Part shown: piece by piece, positions 7,613 through 15,836 of the stretch
Position numbering within the stretch: the first letter of the stretch is position 1
How the letters are laid out: each line of letters starts with the position of its first letter
NCBI GenBank assembly: GCA_002399975.1
Contig: DHER01000118.1
Coordinates: 38,821 to 94,544 of the forward strand
DNA length: 55,724 nt
Origin: Firmicutes bacterium UBA4845
Lineage (GTDB): Bacteria > Bacillota > Clostridia > Tissierellales > Sedimentibacteraceae
Direction: 5' to 3'
Translations under genes and position numbers: made by a program
Notes under the pieces: model-generated
Told to the model about the DNA's origin: nothing
Database searches by the model: none
What the model saw: the letters and a program-made list of their open reading frames with translations, nothing else

Positions 7613-9517
7613 ATGAAGAATATTATAATCGGTACGGCAGGACACATCGATCATGGCAAAACCACATTGATAAAGGCATTGACAGGAAGAGACACTGACA
7701 GGTGGGAAGACGAAAAAAGAAGAGGCATTACTATCGATTTAGGATTTACATATTTTGACCTGCCTGACGGCAGCAGGGCGGGAATAATTGATGTGCCCGG
7801 GCATGAGAAGTTTATAAAAAACATGCTGGCCGGAGTAATAGGAATGGATCTGGTACTTCTTGTCATTGCTGCTGATGAAGGAATGATGCCCCAGACTGTG
7901 GAACATTTAAATATTCTTAATCTTCTCGGAGTCAAAAAAGGAATTGTTGTACTTACAAAGATTGATTTAGCAGAGCATGAATGGATAGAACTTGTTAAAG
8001 AAGATGTAAAGGAAAGTTTAAAAGGAACATTTTTGGAAAATGCTCCTATAGCTGAGGTTTCCTCAAAAACAGGTTTTGGAATTGACAATCTTGTAAATAT
8101 AATAGTCATGCAAACAGAAATAGAAGTGGAACAAAGGAATTATAATACAATTCCAAGGCTTCCCATCGACAGGGTTTTTTCAATCTCCGGATTTGGTACT
8201 GTTATAACCGGGACATTAATTTCAGGTACTCTTAAAAAAGGTGATGAAGTAGAAATATATCCTGTAAAAAAAACAAGCAAAATAAGAAATATTCAAGTTC
8301 ATTCTCAAAATGCAGAAAGAGCAGTTGCCGGGCAGCGTACTGCAATAAATTTAGCCGATATTAAAAAATTTGAAATTTACAGGGGATGTGTAATTGCACC
8401 TGTTGATTCCATGAAAAATACAATGATGCTTGACGTGAAATTAAATTTGCTTAAAAACTCAAAACGTATTGTGGAAAACCGCTCAAGGTTACACCTTTAT
8501 ACAGGGACCAGTGAAATACTTTGCAGGGTTGTTTTGCTTGACAGGGACATGCTTTCCCCAGGTGAAAGTTGTTATGCCCAGTTTCGTCTTGAAGAAGAAA
8601 CGGCGGTAAGAAGGGGAGACAAATTTATTGTAAGATTTTATTCCCCTGTAGAAACAATAGGAGGAGGGGAAATAATAGAGCCGGTTCCAATTAAAAAGAA
8701 AAGATACGACGATAATCTCATTGAAGAGCTTAGAGTTAAGGAAAAGGGAACCGGTACGGAGGTAATTGAAAAAATTATAAAGGAACACTCAAAAGATATT
8801 CCGACTGTTGCTGAAATAGCTAAAATAACAGCAATGTCGGAAGAAGAAATAAATACAATTGCAGAAATTCTTGAGAAAGAAGAAAAAATTACATCATTCA
8901 GCCTAAAAAGCGATAAATATTTATGGCATAAAAGTTTTGAGAGAGAAATAGAGGAAAGCATAGAAAAATACCTTTTTAATTATCATGAAAATAATAGATA
9001 TACAAAAGGTGCAAAAAAATCAGAAATAAAAAGCAAATTTTTGCCTGATATGAAGCAGAATGTATTTGACATGGCAGTAAATTTATTTGTTAAAAAGGGG
9101 CTGATAAAACAAGAAGGTGAATATATATCACTGCCTAATTTCCAAATCCGGCATGACGATGTCTATAAAGAATGCGAAAGAGGCATATTAAATATTTTGG
9201 AAAAAGCTGGATTTGAATTTGTAAAAAAAGAAGAACTAATTTCAAGATTAAATAGCAGCGATGCCGAGGAAATTATTTCTTTAATGCTCAAAAACAATGA
9301 GCTGATTATAATTAAAGATGCAGGTATTACAACTGATGTAATTTATAATCGTTCCAAAAATATGCTGATTGAATATATTAATAAAAATTCAAAAATAACC
9401 GCAGCAGAGTACAGGGATTTGTTAAACATCAACCGGAAAACAGCCGTAGCCCTTCTTGAATACTTTGATATGCTTAAGATAACAAAAAGAATCGGAAACG
9501 AAAGGGTTTTGTTTTGA
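7613..9517 (+). CDS. selB: Selenocysteine-specific elongation factor
   Basis: SelB is an EF-Tu-like GTPase that delivers Sec-tRNA to UGA codons bearing a SECIS hairpin. The N-terminus has GTAGHIDHGKTT (G1), DVPGHEKF (G3) and LTKIDL (G4), followed by the EF-Tu-like beta-barrels. The C-terminal region (about 370-634) contains the winged-helix repeats that bind the SECIS RNA. The ATG at 7613 is preferred, 4 bp after GGAGG; ATG 7610 and 7598 are in frame but badly placed. Length (634 residues) is normal. It is the last gene of comEA-selDAB. Confidence 0.95.
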   Translation: MKNIIIGTAGHIDHGKTTLIKALTGRDTDRWEDEKRRGITIDLGFTYFDLPDGSRAGIIDVPGHEKFIKNMLAGVIGMDLVLLVIAADEGMMPQTVEHLNILNLLGVKKGIVVLTKIDLAEHEWIELVKEDVKESLKGTFLENAPIAEVSSKTGFGIDNLVNIIVMQTEIEVEQRNYNTIPRLPIDRVFSISGFGTVITGTLISGTLKKGDEVEIYPVKKTSKIRNIQVHSQNAERAVAGQRTAINLADIKKFEIYRGCVIAPVDSMKNTMMLDVKLNLLKNSKRIVENRSRLHLYTGTSEILCRVVLLDRDMLSPGESCYAQFRLEEETAVRRGDKFIVRFYSPVETIGGGEIIEPVPIKKKRYDDNLIEELRVKEKGTGTEVIEKIIKEHSKDIPTVAEIAKITAMSEEEINTIAEILEKEEKITSFSLKSDKYLWHKSFEREIEESIEKYLFNYHENNRYTKGAKKSEIKSKFLPDMKQNVFDMAVNLFVKKGLIKQEGEYISLPNFQIRHDDVYKECERGILNILEKAGFEFVKKEELISRLNSSDAEEIISLMLKNNELIIIKDAGITTDVIYNRSKNMLIEYINKNSKITAAEYRDLLNINRKTAVALLEYFDMLKITKRIGNERVLF

Positions 9518-9523
9518 TTTCCC

Positions 9524-9552
9524 TTGACTTTTTTTGCAATTCAATGTAAAAT
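9524..9552 (+). promoter_or_regulatory. Promoter of the orphan response regulator
   Basis: TTGACT (9524-9529) and TAAAAT (9547-9552) are separated by 17 bp, 49 bp before the ATG at 9602. Confidence 0.6.
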
Positions 9553-9601
9553 TAGTTAAAAGTTTAATTTTTGTAACAAAATAATTTAAGGAGCGTAACA
9601 A

Positions 9602-10288
9602 ATGAAGGTGTTGATACTAGATGACGAGCTTTTGTTGGGTAAAGGGCTTAAGCATAGCTTGGAGCAGGATGGTTATGAAGTTGAGTCGGCTCTGGAAGGC
9701 AGTGAAGCGCTAAGGAAAATTTCACTTGGTGAATACGACATAGTGATTTTTGATTTAAATCTGCCTGACATGGACGGAATTGAAGTTTGTCAAAAAATAA
9801 GAGAGATTTCAAATGTTCCGCTTTTAGTACTGACTTCAAACAATGAAGACATGAATAAAATATTATGTTTGGAATATGGTGCTGACGATTATGTTACAAA
9901 ACCCTTTAACATATTGGAATTAAAAGCAAGAATAAAGGCAATTCTAAGAAGAGCCAGGGGAACGGTAAAAAAATCAAATGATCAGACAATTGTGGCTGAT
10001 GATTTTATTATAAACGCCTTGGGCAGAAAGGCAATCCTTCATGGCCGTGAAATAAATCTTACGGCAAAAGAATTTGATCTTTTGCTGCTCCTTGCAACTA
10101 ATCCGGGAAAAGTATTTTCAAGAGAAGAGCTTTTAGAAATTATTTGGGGATACGAATATTTCGGTGATTTGAGAACAGTTGATGTGCACGTGAGAAGATT
10201 AAGAGAAAAAATAGAAAACAAAAATAAAGATTATGAATATATACTTACCAAATGGGGCGTGGGATATTATTTCAGAAATGTGTACTAA
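9602..10288 (+). CDS. OmpR/PhoB-family response regulator (orphan)
   Basis: The 228-residue protein has an N-terminal receiver domain with acidic pocket DDE (residues 7-9), phospho-acceptor Asp51, Thr78 and Lys100. A C-terminal winged-helix DNA-binding domain follows (about 128-228, with LTAKEFDLLLLLA and RTVDVHVRRLREKIE). It is a complete transcription regulator. No histidine kinase is adjacent, so its sensor must be elsewhere. It has its own promoter, and its targets cannot be read from the sequence. Confidence 0.92.
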   Translation: MKVLILDDELLLGKGLKHSLEQDGYEVESALEGSEALRKISLGEYDIVIFDLNLPDMDGIEVCQKIREISNVPLLVLTSNNEDMNKILCLEYGADDYVTKPFNILELKARIKAILRRARGTVKKSNDQTIVADDFIINALGRKAILHGREINLTAKEFDLLLLLATNPGKVFSREELLEIIWGYEYFGDLRTVDVHVRRLREKIENKNKDYEYILTKWGVGYYFRNVY

Positions 10289-10370
10289 TAACTAATGTTT
10301 ACATATCGCAGTGAATTTTGCTATATTTAGCTTATTTAAAAATATTCTAAAATTATTTTAAAAATACATA

Positions 10371-10399
10371 TTGACAAAGGCTGATACATGTGATATTTT
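10371..10399 (+). promoter_or_regulatory. Promoter of the carAB leader
   Basis: TTGACA (10371-10376), 17 bp spacer and TATTTT (10394-10399) with TGA before the -10 box. Predicted transcription starts near 10406, giving a leader of about 187 nt before carA. Confidence 0.7.
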
Positions 10400-10429
10400 G
10401 TATAGAAAATATATTGAGGCCTTAAATTT

Positions 10430-10531
10430 ATGAGTAAATATGATTATAAGAAACAAGAGCAAGTGAAAATTAAAAAATTTATTTTTATAAAAAATAATAA
10501 TTGTTTATATTTTGAAAATAGCTGTTGCTGA
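10430..10531 (+). CDS. Candidate 33-residue leader peptide before carA
   Basis: An ATG at 10430, with GAGG 10 bp upstream, opens a 33-codon frame rich in Lys, Asn and Phe codons. It ends at a TGA (10529-10531) in the loop of the attenuator-like hairpin. Its middle (about 10478-10514) encodes a U-rich mRNA. A ribosome reaching the stop would melt the hairpin. This geometry resembles the E. coli pyrBI leader, where UTP-sensitive pausing couples translation to read-through. The coding status is inferred, since no homologue is known to me. Confidence 0.45.
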   Translation: MSKYDYKKQEQVKIKKFIFIKNNNCLYFENSCC

Positions 10532-10547
10532 AATGCGGCAGCTATTT
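10516..10547 (+). terminator. Attenuator-like hairpin in the carA leader
   Basis: Arms 10516-10524 (AAATAGCTG) and 10539-10547 (CAGCTATTT) pair perfectly. The stem continues through two G-U and two G-C pairs to a 6-nt loop (10529-10534), 13 bp in all. The 3' side runs into a T-rich tract. It lies inside the transcribed leader, 46 bp before the carA ATG, so it is more likely a regulated attenuator than an operon end. Confidence 0.6.
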
Positions 10548-10592
10548 ATTTATATATGCAATTTTTTAATAAATATGATTGGGGGAGAAACT

Positions 10593-11666
10593 ATGAATGG
10601 AAAGTTAATACTTGAAAATGGAATTATTTTTGAAGGCAGGTGTTTTGGAAAAATATCAGATACGGTAGGAGAAGTCGTATTTAATACTGGTATGACCGGA
10701 TATGAAGAAATTTTAACCGACCCGTCTTATTATGGACAGATTGTTGTAATGACTTATCCTCTAATAGGAAATTATGGTACCAATTTAGATGATTTGCAGT
10801 CTGATACACCAAAGGTAAGAGGATTTATAGTAAGGGAGCTGTGTAAGGTTCCCAATAATTTTAGATGTGAAATTGATCTGGACGTTTATTTGCAGAATAA
10901 CGGCATTATGGGAATTGAAGGTATAGATACCAGGAAGCTTACAAAAATAATAAGAAATTCGGGAACAATGAAAGGAATTATAACAGTCAATAAATTAAGC
11001 TGTCTTGAAATAGAAAATTATTTCAGAAGTTTCAGCAATAATAATGCTGTAGATATGGTTACAACAAAAAAAATAAAAACCGTAGGAGAAGGAAAACTGC
11101 GGATAGGTGTGCTTGATTTAGGGATTAAAGCTAATATTTTGAAATCATTTGTAAAAAGAGGATGTTCTCTTGTAGTTTTCCCTGCATATACCGGTGCTGA
11201 TGAATTGATGCAGAATGGATTTGACGGAATTTTCCTGTCAAATGGCCCGGGAAACCCTGAAAATTTGTCTTATGCCATAGAGACGGTGAGTAAATTAGCC
11301 GGCAAGATACCAATAGCCGGTATTTGTCTGGGAGTTCAGATTATTGCTCTTGCTATGGGTGCAAAGACGGAAAAGATGAAGTATGGTCACAGAGGCTGCA
11401 ACCATCCGGTGAAAAATTTAATAACTGGGAAAGTTTTTATCACTTCTCAAAATCATGGTTATATTATAAATAAGGAATCATTGCCTGAAGATTTGGAGAT
11501 AACTCATTTAAATGTAAATGATAAAACAATTGAAGGTCTAAATCACAGAACACTACCGCTTATGGGGGTTCAGTACCACCCTGAAGCATGCCCTGGGCCT
11601 CATGATTCTGATATAGTTTTCGATAAATTTATAAACATGTATAAAGGAGAAAAATCATGGCGTTAG
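10593..11666 (+). CDS. carA: Carbamoyl-phosphate synthase small subunit
   Basis: CarA releases ammonia from glutamine for carbamoyl phosphate synthesis in the pyrimidine and arginine pathways. The 357-residue product has the N-terminal CarA domain (NTGMTGYEEILTDPSY) and a class I glutamine amidotransferase domain with triad Cys245 (GICLGVQ), His329 and Glu331 (QYHPEACPGP). The ATG at 10593, after a GGGGGAG site, was chosen over an upstream TTG (10512) that lies within the leader hairpin. It overlaps carB by 10 bp. Confidence 0.96.
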   Translation: MNGKLILENGIIFEGRCFGKISDTVGEVVFNTGMTGYEEILTDPSYYGQIVVMTYPLIGNYGTNLDDLQSDTPKVRGFIVRELCKVPNNFRCEIDLDVYLQNNGIMGIEGIDTRKLTKIIRNSGTMKGIITVNKLSCLEIENYFRSFSNNNAVDMVTTKKIKTVGEGKLRIGVLDLGIKANILKSFVKRGCSLVVFPAYTGADELMQNGFDGIFLSNGPGNPENLSYAIETVSKLAGKIPIAGICLGVQIIALAMGAKTEKMKYGHRGCNHPVKNLITGKVFITSQNHGYIINKESLPEDLEITHLNVNDKTIEGLNHRTLPLMGVQYHPEACPGPHDSDIVFDKFINMYKGEKSWR

Positions 11667-14600
11667 ATAAAAATATTAAAAAAGTACTTGTTATAGGTTC
11701 AGGACCTATTATTATAGGACAGGCAGCAGAATTTGATTATTCAGGAGTGCAGTGCTGCAGAGCGTTAAGAGAGGAAGGAATTGAAACGGTTCTAATAAAT
11801 TCAAACCCGGCAACTATAATGACGGACATGGACACTGCAGACAAGGTTTATATTGAGCCTATGACTGTTGAATATGCAGAAAAAATAATAAAAAGGGAAA
11901 AACCGGATAGTGTTGTTGCAGGCATGGGCGGCCAAACGGGGCTTAATTTGACCGTGGAACTTTATGAAAAGGGCATATTGGATAAATATAATGTAAAGGT
12001 AATAGGAACCAGTGTAGAATCCATTAAAATAGGCGAGGATAGAGAAAAGTTCAGGGAAATGATGTACAGGATAAACGAGCCAATTGTGGATTCAAAGACA
12101 GTTAATGAAATGGATGCAGGGATAGAGGCAGCTTCAAGAATAGGATATCCGGTAATTATAAGGCCTGCCTATACACTGGGAGGTACAGGAGGCGGTATTG
12201 CATCCAATAAAATGGAACTGAAAGAAATATTGTCTGCAGGTCTACACCTAAGTATGAACGGACAGGTTTTAATTGAAAAAAGCATTAAAGGTTGGAAAGA
12301 AATTGAGTATGAAGTAATGCGGGACGAAAACGGAACATGCATAGTTATATGCAGCATGGAAAATTTTGATCCTGTAGGGGTCCATACCGGGGACAGCATT
12401 GTTGCCGCACCTTCTCAGACACTGTCAGATGTGGAATACCAGATGCTAAGGAGTGCTTCAATCAAAATTATTGATGCAATAGGTATTAAGGGCGGATGCA
12501 ATGTCCAGCTTGCACTAAATCCGAAAAGTTTTGAATATGCCGTCATTGAAATAAACCCGAGAGTAAGCCGTTCATCAGCCCTTGCTTCAAAAGCAACTGG
12601 ATACCCTATTGCAAAGGTAGCTACTAAAATAGCTTTGGGTTACAACTTAGATGAAATAGTCAATCAGGTAACAGGAAAAACTTTTGCTGCCTTTGAGCCT
12701 ACATTGGACTACGTAGTTGTAAAGATACCTAAATGGCCCTTTGATAAATTTTTTAAGGCAAAAAGAATATTGGGGACAAAAATGATGGCTACCGGTGAGG
12801 TAATGGCAATTGGCAGTTCTTTTGAACAGGCCATTTTGAAGGCTGTTCGCTCCTTGGAAATTAATCAGCATACCCTTTATAGTACGAAAATAGCACAAAA
12901 AAGTATTGCGGAGTTAAAAGCAAGAGTTCAGTCTCCTGACGACGAAAGGCTGTTGTACATTGCAGAGCTTATAAGAAGAGGGTATCGCATAGGGAAAATA
13001 GCTGAGCTTACGGGGGTGGATAAATTTTTTCTATATAAAATATACAATATAGTTAAAGAGGAAGAACTATTAAGAAATTCGATTATTGACCATCTTGACA
13101 GAGAATGGTTAAGAAAGCTTAAGAAAATGGGCTTTTCAGATAAAGGGATTGCTTATTTAATTAATTCAAATCCTGAAGAAATTTACAGATTGAGATTAAG
13201 ATACGGCATTGTTGCTGCCTATAAGATGGTTGATACATGCGGAGGAGAATTTGAGGCTGTTTCGCCTTATTATTATTCAACTTATGATGAATATGACGAA
13301 GTGAAGGTATCCGATAGAAAGAAAATTCTTGTAATAGGGTCCGGCCCTATACGCATCGGTCAAGGAGTGGAATTTGATTATTGCTCTGTCCACAGTATAT
13401 TTGCATTGGCCAAGTGCGGCATAGAAACGATAATTGTCAATAACAACCCGGAAACCGTGAGTACTGATTTTGACATTGCCGATAAGCTTTATTTTGAGCC
13501 TTTGACTGAAGAGGATGTATTAAATGTTATAGATAAAGAAAAACCGTATGGTGTGATACTTCAGTTCGGTGGCCAGACTGCCATTAAGCTTGCAAGCTTT
13601 CTTGAGGAAAAAAACATTCATATTTTGGGAACCGGCCAAGAACAAATTGATATGGCTGAAGATAGGGAAAAATTTGATGAAATGCTTGAACGCCTAAAAA
13701 TAAAAAGGCCTAAGGGAAAAGGAGTAATTACAGTTGGTGAAGGGATAGAGGCTGCCAGGGAAATAGGTTATCCGGTACTAGTAAGACCTTCGTATGTGCT
13801 TGGCGGCAAGGGAATGGAAATTACATATAATGAGGATGACCTGGTTAATTACCTTCAAAGCGCATTTGATAATGATTCTAAAAATCCGGTTTTAATCGAT
13901 AAATACCTGATGGGCAGAGAAATAGAAGTAGATGCCATATGTGATGGAGAAGATGTGCTGATACCGGGGATTATGGAGCATTTGGAAAGAGCAGGTATTC
14001 ATTCCGGGGACAGCATTTCAATTTATCCTCCAAAAAATCTGAGCGTAGAAATTAAAAAGCAATTGGTATCTATCACAGAAAAAATTGCAAAGGCTCTAAA
14101 AACTGTAGGGATGATCAATATACAGTTTATAGAGCATGAAAACGAACTTTATATAATTGAAGTCAATCCCCGCTCAAGCAGGACGGTGCCTTATATAAGC
14201 AAAATAACAAAAATTCCGGCAATTGAAATTGCTACAATGGTAATGCTGGGTGAAAAGCTCAGAAACATGAAATATGGAACAGGATTGTATAAAGAATCTC
14301 AATTTACAGCAATAAAAGTTCCGGTTTTTTCAACACAGAAGCTTGACGGTGTAGAAGTCAGTCTTGGCCCGGAGATGAAATCTACAGGTGAAGTTTTGGG
14401 GGTTGGCATAGATTATTATGAAGCACTGTATAAAGGATTTAGAGCGGCAGGATTTAAAGTGCCTGACAAAAATAAAATAATAATTGCCACAATAAGAGAT
14501 AGGGATAAAGAAAACTTTAAGCCTGCAGCGATAAAATTAAACAAGATGGGATATAAAATTGCGGCCACAGAAAAGACAGCCAGATACCTTAATGACCATG

Positions 14601-14863
14601 GGATAAATGCGGTAACATTTAAGAAAGAAATTGAAGCCAAACCAAATATCATTGATTTAATCAGGAGCGGCAATGTAGGTTTTGTTGTTGATATTCCTAC
14701 AAAGTCTAATGTATCAAACAGAGACGGATTCAGAATAAGGAGATGTGCAATTGAGGCTTCGGTAAATGTGTTTACCTCTTTGGATACTGTATCTGCTCTG
14801 GTGGATGTTATGGAATTAAACATTACAGATAAAGATATGGATGTTTATAACATATGTATATGA
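11657..14863 (+). CDS. carB: Carbamoyl-phosphate synthase large subunit
   Basis: CarB makes carbamoyl phosphate from bicarbonate, ammonia and two ATP. The 1068-residue protein shows the classic duplicated architecture. Each half begins with a VIGSGPI(I/R)IGQ nucleotide-binding strand and carries an ATP-grasp domain (RPAYTLGGTGGG in the first half, RPSYVLGGKGME in the second). The halves join near residue 550, and an MGS-like allosteric domain closes the C-terminus. It is translationally coupled to carA. No other pyrimidine genes are adjacent. Length is normal. Confidence 0.97.
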   Translation: MALDKNIKKVLVIGSGPIIIGQAAEFDYSGVQCCRALREEGIETVLINSNPATIMTDMDTADKVYIEPMTVEYAEKIIKREKPDSVVAGMGGQTGLNLTVELYEKGILDKYNVKVIGTSVESIKIGEDREKFREMMYRINEPIVDSKTVNEMDAGIEAASRIGYPVIIRPAYTLGGTGGGIASNKMELKEILSAGLHLSMNGQVLIEKSIKGWKEIEYEVMRDENGTCIVICSMENFDPVGVHTGDSIVAAPSQTLSDVEYQMLRSASIKIIDAIGIKGGCNVQLALNPKSFEYAVIEINPRVSRSSALASKATGYPIAKVATKIALGYNLDEIVNQVTGKTFAAFEPTLDYVVVKIPKWPFDKFFKAKRILGTKMMATGEVMAIGSSFEQAILKAVRSLEINQHTLYSTKIAQKSIAELKARVQSPDDERLLYIAELIRRGYRIGKIAELTGVDKFFLYKIYNIVKEEELLRNSIIDHLDREWLRKLKKMGFSDKGIAYLINSNPEEIYRLRLRYGIVAAYKMVDTCGGEFEAVSPYYYSTYDEYDEVKVSDRKKILVIGSGPIRIGQGVEFDYCSVHSIFALAKCGIETIIVNNNPETVSTDFDIADKLYFEPLTEEDVLNVIDKEKPYGVILQFGGQTAIKLASFLEEKNIHILGTGQEQIDMAEDREKFDEMLERLKIKRPKGKGVITVGEGIEAAREIGYPVLVRPSYVLGGKGMEITYNEDDLVNYLQSAFDNDSKNPVLIDKYLMGREIEVDAICDGEDVLIPGIMEHLERAGIHSGDSISIYPPKNLSVEIKKQLVSITEKIAKALKTVGMINIQFIEHENELYIIEVNPRSSRTVPYISKITKIPAIEIATMVMLGEKLRNMKYGTGLYKESQFTAIKVPVFSTQKLDGVEVSLGPEMKSTGEVLGVGIDYYEALYKGFRAAGFKVPDKNKIIIATIRDRDKENFKPAAIKLNKMGYKIAATEKTARYLNDHGINAVTFKKEIEAKPNIIDLIRSGNVGFVVDIPTKSNVSNRDGFRIRRCAIEASVNVFTSLDTVSALVDVMELNITDKDMDVYNICI

Positions 14864-14872
14864 AAATTTGGC

Positions 14873-14901
14873 TTGAAATTGTTTTGCCATCGTGTTATTA
14901 T
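14873..14901 (+). promoter_or_regulatory. Promoter of tRNA-Sec
   Basis: TTGAAA (14873-14878), 17 bp, TATTAT (14896-14901); an overlapping TATAAT sits at 14899-14904. Transcription would start about 4 nt before the tRNA. The tRNA thus has its own promoter after carB. Confidence 0.55.
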
Positions 14902-14911
14902 AATATCCCGT

Positions 14912-15008
14912 GGGGATAGATAGGTGCTGGTGTGCCTCCTGGTCTTCAAAATCAGTTGTGGGGCGTTAAACCGTCCTGGGTGGGTTCAATTCCCACATAT
15001 TCCCGCCA
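14912..15008 (+). tRNA. selC: tRNA-Sec (anticodon TCA)
   Basis: The 97-nt gene folds as a bacterial tRNA(Sec). It has a long acceptor stem (GGGGATAG with ATATTCCC, one G-U, and a G-A mismatch at the eighth pair) and a 6-bp D stem. The anticodon arm is CTGGT-CTTCAAA-ATCAG with anticodon TCA. A long variable arm (GGGCG/CGTCC) and T arm GTGGG-TTCAATT-CCCAC follow. G73 and CCA are encoded. The TCA anticodon reads the UGA seen in selD. It lies about 5 kb from selDAB, between carB and a Usp gene. A false reading frame (14932 onward) runs through it. Confidence 0.95.
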
Positions 15009-15024
15009 TTTAAGGAGAATAGTG

Positions 15025-15393
15025 ATGCACGAAAATATACTGGTTTGTGTTACACAACAAAAAACATGTGAGAAACTCATATGGCAGGGTGCAAAACTGT
15101 CAAAGGAACGTGGATGTAATCTTTATGTGTTGCACGTAGTAAATGAAAATGATAAATTTCTATATAATTTCAGTGATGGAGATGCATTAGAGTATTTGTT
15201 CAAAATTACAAAAAGTGTAGGGGCTGATTTAACTGTAAAAAGATCAAAGGATGTTATAAAAACAATTGTGGATTTTGCAGAAGAGATGAATATTACACAT
15301 ATTGTATTGGGAAATTCAAGAGATGAAGATCCTTCAAATAATTTTGTAATCAAACTGCAAAAAAGACTTCCTGACAGGGAGTTTGTACTTTAA
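15025..15393 (+). CDS. Universal stress protein (UspA-like) domain protein
   Basis: The 122-residue protein has the Usp alpha/beta pattern. An N-terminal strand ENILVCVTQQ is followed by ARG-type helices, LYVLHVVNEND, a VDFAEEMNITHIVLGNSR segment like the KdpD-associated Usp subfamily, and a final strand. The classical ATP-binding GxxGxxGxxG(S/T) is not complete. The ATG at 15025 (AAGGAG 7 bp upstream) was chosen; earlier in-frame starts lie inside tRNA-Sec. Function is probably in stress signalling, with no specific partner known. Confidence 0.75.
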   Translation: MHENILVCVTQQKTCEKLIWQGAKLSKERGCNLYVLHVVNENDKFLYNFSDGDALEYLFKITKSVGADLTVKRSKDVIKTIVDFAEEMNITHIVLGNSRDEDPSNNFVIKLQKRLPDREFVL

Positions 15394-15394
15394 G

Positions 15395-15697
15395 ATGAGA
15401 TTTAGTTTGATTTTCAAATTTTTATTTGATAAAAATGTACCGCTTAAAGAAAAATGGCGCATTATAATACCTTTGATTTATATTTTAAGCCCTGTGGATT
15501 TAATACCTGCCCCTGTATTTGGATTTAACATTATTGATGATGGGATTATGCTTGTATATCTTCTTACGGCTGTGTTTGACAAAACAAAAAAGTATTATGG
15601 CAATTACGATAATAAACAGAAAAAACAAAAATGGGAAAAATCAAATGTTGTTGAAAATGTAGAATATGAAATTAAAAGTGATGGGGACGAAAAATAG
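15395..15697 (+). CDS. DUF1232 (YkvA-like) small membrane protein
   Basis: The 100-residue product carries the DUF1232 signature KWRIIIPLIYILSPVDLIPAPVFGFNIIDDG, followed by a hydrophobic helix and a charged tail. The family is widespread and its function is not established. The start is uncertain: the ATG at 15395 has weak upstream signals, and a TTG at 15383 overlaps the Usp gene end. It directly follows the Usp gene, so the two are probably co-transcribed. Confidence 0.8.
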   Translation: MRFSLIFKFLFDKNVPLKEKWRIIIPLIYILSPVDLIPAPVFGFNIIDDGIMLVYLLTAVFDKTKKYYGNYDNKQKKQKWEKSNVVENVEYEIKSDGDEK

Positions 15698-15836
15698 TCC
15701 TCATTTTTTTATGCCCGGTTTGTTAAATTTATTGGATATAAAATACAAAACATTTAAAATACTATTAAAAATCTCTTTCTTTTTGTCGAATTTATTGTTA
15801 ATATATAGTAGGATTATTATGAGAGGAGGGCGGTTC

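Noticed and set aside
14932..15024. ORF reading through tRNA-Sec that extends the Usp gene upstream
   Set aside because: The segment is a full tRNA(Sec) fold with encoded CCA; the AAGGAG-ATG at 15025 is the real start.
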